A DNA stretch of 22,632 nt. Source: CAZJHX01 sp964545715 (lineage in GTDB: Bacteria > Myxococcota_A > UBA9042 > GCA-2863065). Below, in pieces: positions 14,888-22,632 of the stretch. The DNA lies in the NCBI GenBank assembly GCA_964545715.1, contig CAZJHX010000171.1, positions 1-22,632 of the forward strand. The letters run 5' to 3'. Below the pieces are notes generated by a model, which made no database searches, was not told the DNA's origin, and was given only the letters and a program-made list of their open reading frames with translations. The first letter of the stretch is position 1; the number at the start of each line of letters is the position of its first letter. A program made the translations under genes and the position numbers.

Positions 14888-16083
14888 AACGACGCGGCGG
14901 TCTGTACGAACAGCCAGGACTCCATGTCCTCGCCGCCGCCCCTCAGATTGGTCAGCGCTTTGTCCGGCAGCATGATCCCGCCGCCCGCGATCAGCTTGAA
15001 GTGGCCAAACGGTTTCCAGATCGCCACCAGATCGATCTCGTTGCCCAGCCCGGCCTCGCCGCCGCCTGCCGCGTCATCGGCCAGGCGCAGGTGGTGGAAG
15101 TGGGCCAGTATCTTGAGCTGCTTGACCGGCTTGACGCTGGCCTTGCCGTAGATGTCGATCAGTCCGCCGCCGCCCGTGTGCTTGGGCACGTTCAGGAAGA
15201 AGTCCATGAACCCGTAGAACTTGTGGTTGGTCGCGAACAGCGTGTCGAACGTCTTGATGTCGCCCTCCCCCGGCTTGTCGTCGCCCGAAAGGAAGTCGCC
15301 GCCGGCCGAGAATGACCACGGGAGGCTGCCGCCCATCGCCACGCCGACGTCTGCGCTGGCCAGAAACGCGAAGATGTCTTCGCCGCCGGCCTCACCCATC
15401 TGCACGTAGCCCTCCAGGCGGTAGCGCCAGATGTCGGGCTTGCCGCGCAGGAAGACGCCCGCAGTGTAGCGTTTCTGGTCCAAGCCGTCCGTGTCGTTGA
15501 GGTCGCCCAGCGCCAGCAGCGCGATCACGTGGTTCTTCAGCCGATACTCGCCGTGCAGGCCGAACACGTCGGCGTCGTGGCCCCGCCCCGCATCCGACTC
15601 CGCCGTCTTGGCGTACATCAGGTCCAGGCTCCAGGCGTCGCCGCCCATCTTCACCCGCCCGCCATCGAAGCGGCGGTCCTGGAAGGTCCAGCCAACGCGC
15701 CCGATGATGCGCTGATCGTCGTATGACCAAACGGCGCGGCCCACCTCAAAGGCCAGCTTGAAGTCCCCGGTCAGCGCGTCGATTCGCGCGTAACCTTCGT
15801 GCAGATCCAGCCCGTCGGCGCTGAAGTCGCCCAGCGTGCTCGTCTCAGAGCCCCACAGGCGTACATCCTGGATGCGTCCGACTACAGTGACCCGATCAGC
15901 GACCCCGAAAGTTACGCCTAGACGCAGCAGGTTCTCCACCCGCTCGTTGAGTTCCCCGTCCGAGATGTCGCGCTTACCATCCATCTGAAAGCGCGCGCGG
16001 TGGGTGCCGTCTACAGTGATGTCAGGGCCGTCCGCCAGAGCGGGCCCCGCCAGAAAAACGCACAATATTGTGAGAGCCTTCAT
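14884..16083 (-). CDS. Alginate-export-type outer-membrane beta-barrel protein
   Basis: 399 residues with the signal peptide MKALTILCVFLAGPALADG (cleavage near Ala18). The mature part is alternating amphipathic beta-strands throughout: GTHRARFQMDGKRDISDG, ENLLRLGVTFGVADRVTVVG, FEVGRAVWSYDDQRIIG, ending in TAASF with a C-terminal Phe, the usual BAM recognition signal. The N-terminal pattern, with RFR-type strands and a WSYDDQR/IGRVGWTFQDRRFDG segment, matches the alginate_exp (PF13372) family, 18-stranded porins that export acidic polysaccharide or take up small carbohydrates. No alginate biosynthesis genes are in the window, so the substrate is unknown; a general diffusion channel is equally possible. 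TGTACT lies six bases before the ATG, suggesting leaderless transcription. Its TAG overlaps the kinase tail's stop by four bases. Confidence 0.9.
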   Translation of the reverse strand: MKALTILCVFLAGPALADGPDITVDGTHRARFQMDGKRDISDGELNERVENLLRLGVTFGVADRVTVVGRIQDVRLWGSETSTLGDFSADGLDLHEGYARIDALTGDFKLAFEVGRAVWSYDDQRIIGRVGWTFQDRRFDGGRVKMGGDAWSLDLMYAKTAESDAGRGHDADVFGLHGEYRLKNHVIALLALGDLNDTDGLDQKRYTAGVFLRGKPDIWRYRLEGYVQMGEAGGEDIFAFLASADVGVAMGGSLPWSFSAGGDFLSGDDKPGEGDIKTFDTLFATNHKFYGFMDFFLNVPKHTGGGGLIDIYGKASVKPVKQLKILAHFHHLRLADDAAGGGEAGLGNEIDLVAIWKPFGHFKLIAGGGIMLPDKALTNLRGGGEDMESWLFVQTAASF

Positions 16084-16127
16084 GGCCTCAGTACATCATG
16101 CATTTGGCCCATAGACGACCTTTTCGC

Positions 16128-17426
16128 CTAAGAGTCCACCGCGGCTCTGAGGCGCCTCAGAATGTCGTCCACCAGCGCCTGAGCGTGCTCAGAGGCCAAG
16201 GCCGGGTCCGGCCACACAAAGTTCCAAAACAGCCGGCCATGCAGGGATGTGGCGGTTGTGACGAAGTCGCCGAGCACCGAGGGCGACGCCGCGAAGTGGC
16301 AGCTGTCCATCCGCAGCGCGCCGAATTGCGTCGGCACATCGAGTCGGCCGAGGTTGGTCAGCCCGCCTGTCGTCGGCAGCGCTTTAGGCCACCGTACTGC
16401 CAGCTTCTCGGGCGTGATCCGCCGGCCGCCGAGCAGGCCGAAGATGCCGGTCAGCACGCCAAGAACGCAGGGCGCCGTACCGTCGTCCACCTGCCGAACC
16501 AGACCCGCCTTGACGTCGCGCGCCAGCTGCCAGGGGTCGGTCGATGCCGAGACCGCGCCGGCGTAGGCGAGCATCGACACCCGAAACGCGACCTCCTCGC
16601 CGGCGGCCGGCACCAGGGTCTTCCGCAGGTTGACCGGCGTGCCGAAGTTCATGCGCCGCGTCTTGGAGGAGTCGCTGTCCGCCGCCATGGCCGTCATGAT
16701 CGCGGCCGCCAGCGCACCGTGCACCGTTGTGCGCTCCGCCCGGGCGCGCGTGGCCAGCCGGGTCGTCTCTTCGGGCTCCAACACCACCGGGATGATACGC
16801 ATCTTTCGGTCTCGGGCGCGCACGACCCGGTCGTGACGCAGCTGCAGCGGCAGGCCGTATCGCACCGTCGCCCACAGGTCCCGCGCCAGGAACTTGAAGC
16901 GGCGCCAGAAGCCGGCCAGCCCGCGCGCCGTCGCCGGCATGAGCGTGTTGATCCCCGGCGGCAGCGGCAACACAGGTAGGTCCGCGGGCTCTGTGTCCAG
17001 CGCGCGGCCGGTCGCGGACAGCACGTCCCGCATCAGGTACACGCCGGACATGCCGTCGCCGATCGCGTGGTGCAGCGTCAGCATCAGCGTCCCTTCACCG
17101 TCCGCGTGTCGAACCCACACCGCGCGGGCCAGCGGACCGTCGGTGGCCGCCACCCGAGTGTTGATCTCCAGCTCCAGCTCAGGCTCCCAGGCCGCAGCGT
17201 CACAGATGCGCAGCGGGACAGGCTCGGCCGACGGCGCGAACGACAGCCCGTCTATGCGGCTGCGCACAAGCGCGTGTCGTGCCGTGGCCGCATCCAGGCC
17301 CTTGCGCAGCGCAGCCTCGGTCAGCGGTCCCGTGACCTGGGCGATGGTCGTGAAGTTCAGCGAGACCGCCCTGTCCGCGGCCGCGATCATGGCCTCCATC
17401 GGACTGAGCTGTCGCCCCGCGCTCAT
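16128..17426 (-). CDS. HHxxxDG acyltransferase (PapA/WS-DGAT/condensation-domain superfamily)
   Basis: 432 residues, no signal peptide. N-terminal LSPMEAMIAAADR is the usual opening of wax-ester synthase and PapA-type acyltransferases; the catalytic HHAIGDG motif is intact (His119, His120, Asp124, Gly125); and the second-half signature GLTNLGRLDVPTQFG resembles the SNLGR segment of PapA5/AATase-type enzymes. These transfer acyl groups from CoA or carrier protein to an alcohol or amine, giving wax esters, triacylglycerols or acylated lipids. The specific acceptor cannot be read from the sequence. A hydrophobic patch at about 340-352 (LGVLTGIFGLLGG) may support membrane association. The ATG overlaps the TGA of the DUF1877 gene by four bases (ATGA), so they are translationally coupled. 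Confidence 0.83.
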   Translation of the reverse strand: MSAGRQLSPMEAMIAAADRAVSLNFTTIAQVTGPLTEAALRKGLDAATARHALVRSRIDGLSFAPSAEPVPLRICDAAAWEPELELEINTRVAATDGPLARAVWVRHADGEGTLMLTLHHAIGDGMSGVYLMRDVLSATGRALDTEPADLPVLPLPPGINTLMPATARGLAGFWRRFKFLARDLWATVRYGLPLQLRHDRVVRARDRKMRIIPVVLEPEETTRLATRARAERTTVHGALAAAIMTAMAADSDSSKTRRMNFGTPVNLRKTLVPAAGEEVAFRVSMLAYAGAVSASTDPWQLARDVKAGLVRQVDDGTAPCVLGVLTGIFGLLGGRRITPEKLAVRWPKALPTTGGLTNLGRLDVPTQFGALRMDSCHFAASPSVLGDFVTTATSLHGRLFWNFVWPDPALASEHAQALVDDILRRLRAAVDS

Positions 17427-17953
17427 GTGATGAACACCACCACGCCCTCACCGGCGTAGGCGGCCCGAGCGTAGAAGCCGGCCACGCTGTCAAAGGCGTC
17501 CAGGACCACAGCCAGCTCGGCCTCGGGCGACGCGGCGTCGAACGCGTCGACGTCCGCGCTCACCATCTCGACCGGGTCGAAGGCCTTGCGGATGCCCCCC
17601 AGACCGTGCGCCTCCAGGGCCTCATGATACTGCCGGCATAGCGACGGCGAGTTGTACCGCGGTGGCCAGTAGCCGAGCTCCACCTCCGCGAGCTGCGTCT
17701 TGCCGGTCAGGGCATACGCCAGCGGTCCGTCTGGATCCGGCGGGGCGCCGCACAGGCAGAAGTGGAGCATGGGCCACTCTCTGTGCAGGTTCAAAGCCTC
17801 GTCAAAGGCGATGACCGGGATGCGGGCCTCCAGCGTGTCCGGGTCGCCGTCGGTGCAGTCGATGATGTCGTCCAGCAGCTGGCTGGCCAGTGTCGGATGG
17901 CGTTTGAGGCGCGCGAGCGTGAACTCGGAGATGCGCGCCAATCGCAGGTTCAT
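17423..17953 (-). CDS. DUF1877 (YfbM-like) protein
   Basis: 176 residues. N-terminal MNLRLARISEFTLARL with hydrophobic alternation, then HREWPMLHFCLCG (the 'K-W-x-hLHFLL-x-G' pattern of DUF1877), ELGYWPPRYNSPSLCRQ (the 'Y-GPPRYL-x-P-x-x-V' pattern) and a last strand with FDSVAGFYARAAYAGEGVVVFI. This order and the length match DUF1877, whose biochemical role is unknown. The frame continues upstream to 18490 but that is antiphase through the lipoprotein gene; the ATG at 17953 sits ten bases after the lipoprotein stop. Its final TGA overlaps the ATG of the acyltransferase gene. So it lies between a surface lipoprotein and an acyltransferase in one transcription unit, although DUF1877 proteins are usually cytoplasmic. 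Confidence 0.85.
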   Translation of the reverse strand: MNLRLARISEFTLARLKRHPTLASQLLDDIIDCTDGDPDTLEARIPVIAFDEALNLHREWPMLHFCLCGAPPDPDGPLAYALTGKTQLAEVELGYWPPRYNSPSLCRQYHEALEAHGLGGIRKAFDPVEMVSADVDAFDAASPEAELAVVLDAFDSVAGFYARAAYAGEGVVVFIT

Positions 17954-17963
17954 CGACACGGCA

Positions 17964-19499
17964 TTACCAAGCGGAGTTCTTCTTTGCAGGGGTGCCCTGG
18001 TTCTCGCCGGTGCCGTAGGCCTCGGTGCCCATCTTCCAGCTGCCGGGCTTGGATCCGTCCGACTGGGCGCTGATCCGCTCGATGCTGTGCCCGGTGACAA
18101 ACGCCTCCCACGGCTCAAAGCGGCTGTAGCGCGCCTGGTCCACGACCTGCGCCTGGGCCGTCGTTCCATCAAAGAGGATGACCGCGCCAAACGTGTTGGG
18201 CAGGTAGAACGCGTCGCCATAGGACACATCCACCGGGACGCCGCCGTTCGTGACCGGATTAGCGTTGGCGCCCACGACCAGGAAGCCGCCCGCAGGCACG
18301 ACCAGGTTTGCGCCGACGAGCGGATACTTCTGCGCCCCGCAGTCACGGATCTCCCAGCCGTCCACGCTGATGTCCTCCGAGCCCGGGTTGTACAGCTCGA
18401 TCCACTCCTGCCCCGTGTCGTTGCCGAACGGATCCGCCATGATTTCGCTGACCACGACACTATGGTCGCCTGTCGCGGTGTCCGGCACAATGCAGTCGGA
18501 CTCGATGCACTTGCTGACCGAGGTCGCGCCGCCCTTCTTCGTGACGCTCAAGTCGTCCATGGTGCGCGGCTCGATCTTGAAGTTCTCAAACGTGTAGGTC
18601 AGCGGTCCCGTGATCGACGCGAACTCGTCGCCGAGCCGCGCGTCCCACAAGAAGCCCATGTCGTCCACGCGCAGGTCGCCGGTTACCAGGAACTCACCGT
18701 AGTCCTGAGGGCAGTCAGGCTTGGTGTGAATCGTCGTCGCCGTCTCCACGCGCACCAGCACGCCCTCGAACAGCTCGCTCATCTCGCCCTCGGTGGCGAT
18801 GTGCGCCGGGTGCGACACCTTGAAGGGCTGCGGACCGTCGCCCTGCGAGAGGATGGTCCACTCCTCCAGATAGATCTGGCTGAGGCCGAAGTACTCGGAG
18901 TAGGAGCCCTCGATGTCGACGCGCGAGCCGACCTTGACCTCACCCGGCGGGATGCCGTGGGTGAAGATCGCGATGCCGCTGTAGGCGCCGCCGGCCTCCT
19001 CCTGCACAAACGTCGTGTCGCCAAAGACCGCGCTGACGACCACACCCTTGAACGAGATCGGCACGCCCGGGCTCTCAGTCGGCTCCGGCGAGATGTGATC
19101 GGGGCACTGCGGGTCCTGGATGTCGTAGATGTTGCGGTCGCCACCCTTCTCGGAGCAGTTCGAGAACTTGGCTACGCCGTTGGGCGGCGGCAGGTCGTCT
19201 CCGCCGGTGTCGTCGCCGGTGTCGTCGCCGGTGTCGTCGCCCGTGTCCGGCGGGTCGCTCGTGTCCTCGACAACCGGGACGTCTTCTACCGTGTTGGTGT
19301 CCTCGACGATGTCGTCCACCGACGTGTCGCCGGTGTCGCCCGCGTCCTCGACTGGACCGGCGTCGGGAAGAATGATGTCGAACCCGTCGGTCCCGGTGTC
19401 TGAGGTGCCCTTGCGCTCGCCGTCTTCGGTGCTGCAACCCGCAGCCAGGATCAGCGTCAAAAACGAGGCGAGTGAGAGTCGTAACAGCATGTTCGCCAC
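17964..19499 (-). CDS. Surface lipoprotein with acidic repeat linker and C-terminal lamin-tail domain
   Basis: 511 residues from GTG; an ATG three codons in is also possible, but GGAGG four bases before the GTG favours it. The signal peptide ends in the lipobox LAAGC (Cys22). Residues ~33-103 are an acidic, Asp/Thr-rich linker with GDDT repeats. Residues ~145-320 are beta-rich with OB-fold-like strands (ISFKGVVVSAVFGDTTFVQE, GSRVDIEGSYSEYFGLSQIY), similar to the domain preceding LTD in other bacterial lipoproteins. Residues ~347-470 form a lamin-tail (LTD) domain: VVVSEIMADP, EWIELYNPGSEDISVDGWEI, VPAGGFLVVGAN. Such proteins are found on the surface of delta-proteobacteria; the ligand is unknown. 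It is downstream of the MopE/FG-GAP protein gene by 64 bases and upstream of the DUF1877 gene, so they may form one unit. Confidence 0.88.
   Translation of the reverse strand: MANMLLRLSLASFLTLILAAGCSTEDGERKGTSDTGTDGFDIILPDAGPVEDAGDTGDTSVDDIVEDTNTVEDVPVVEDTSDPPDTGDDTGDDTGDDTGGDDLPPPNGVAKFSNCSEKGGDRNIYDIQDPQCPDHISPEPTESPGVPISFKGVVVSAVFGDTTFVQEEAGGAYSGIAIFTHGIPPGEVKVGSRVDIEGSYSEYFGLSQIYLEEWTILSQGDGPQPFKVSHPAHIATEGEMSELFEGVLVRVETATTIHTKPDCPQDYGEFLVTGDLRVDDMGFLWDARLGDEFASITGPLTYTFENFKIEPRTMDDLSVTKKGGATSVSKCIESDCIVPDTATGDHSVVVSEIMADPFGNDTGQEWIELYNPGSEDISVDGWEIRDCGAQKYPLVGANLVVPAGGFLVVGANANPVTNGGVPVDVSYGDAFYLPNTFGAVILFDGTTAQAQVVDQARYSRFEPWEAFVTGHSIERISAQSDGSKPGSWKMGTEAYGTGENQGTPAKKNSAW
19206..19241 (-). 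repeat. Three perfect 12-bp tandem repeats in the lipoprotein linker
   Basis: GGTGTCGTCGCC (plus strand) at 19206-19217, 19218-19229 and 19230-19241, with a diverged copy on the left flank (ccgtgtccggcg just beyond 19241 resembles it). They encode GDDT repeats. Being in frame, gain or loss of a unit changes the linker length by four residues without breaking the gene, so this may be a length-variable spacer holding the OB and lamin-tail domains off the membrane. Confidence 0.85.
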
Positions 19500-19563
19500 G
19501 GATCCTCCAGGATCGGTCGTCCAATGACCGGCACGCGGTCTACCAGATCCGGGGCGGAGATGT

Positions 19564-22632
<3,069 letters not shown>

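Noticed and set aside
17954..18490. Minus-strand extension of the DUF1877 frame
   Set aside because: Antiphase through the lamin-tail lipoprotein; DUF1877 homology starts at the ATG at 17953.

Overview
High-GC DNA with GC-rich third codon positions, many GTG starts, short or overlapping gene junctions and a mix of predator-group families: a Pkn-type Ser/Thr kinase with a PATAN/DUF4388-like tail, a PEGA-domain protein, MopE and thrombospondin-type Ca-binding repeats, FG-GAP-like blades, a lamin-tail lipoprotein and a fibrinogen-like secreted protein. This points to a delta-proteobacterial lineage such as Myxococcota or Bradymonadota. The placement is inferred from family content only. No tRNA, rRNA, IS element or CRISPR array was seen.

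Layout. 64-5169 (minus): a polytopic membrane protein downstream of a very large, cysteine-free, modular repeat protein with an N-terminal 11-residue helical repeat. 5170-5480 has no convincing gene. 5481-8884 (minus): a tight operon in transcription order PEGA protein, 62-aa lipoprotein, membrane-anchored SGNH hydrolase, BKACE/DUF849 beta-keto acid cleavage enzyme. 8956-10226 (plus, divergent): a secreted fibrinogen-like protein broken by a frameshift. 10281-11069 (plus): fatty acyl desaturase, converging on 11066-12766 (minus), an exonuclease-fold plus GIY-YIG (UvrC/Cho-like) repair protein. 12878-14887 (plus): Ser/Thr kinase with a same-frame amber codon at 14501-14503 that cuts off its last 127 codons; it converges on 14884-16083 (minus), an alginate-export-type outer-membrane barrel. 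16128-22632 (minus): a run of a MopE/TSP3/FG-GAP surface protein (cut by the window edge), a lamin-tail lipoprotein, a DUF1877 protein and an HHxxxDG acyltransferase.

Themes. Much of the window is devoted to the cell envelope and surface: lipoproteins, adhesion-type repeats, a porin, lipid desaturation and acyl transfer. Several first genes have a TATAAT-like hexamer only 5-8 bases before the start codon and no Shine-Dalgarno, which suggests leaderless transcripts. Both convergent gene pairs overlap by exactly four bases through a shared CTA. The least explained item is the 1,369-residue repeat protein; the most testable oddities are the amber-split kinase, the frameshifted fibrinogen-like gene and the apparently inactive DEDDh exonuclease domain fused to an intact GIY-YIG domain.
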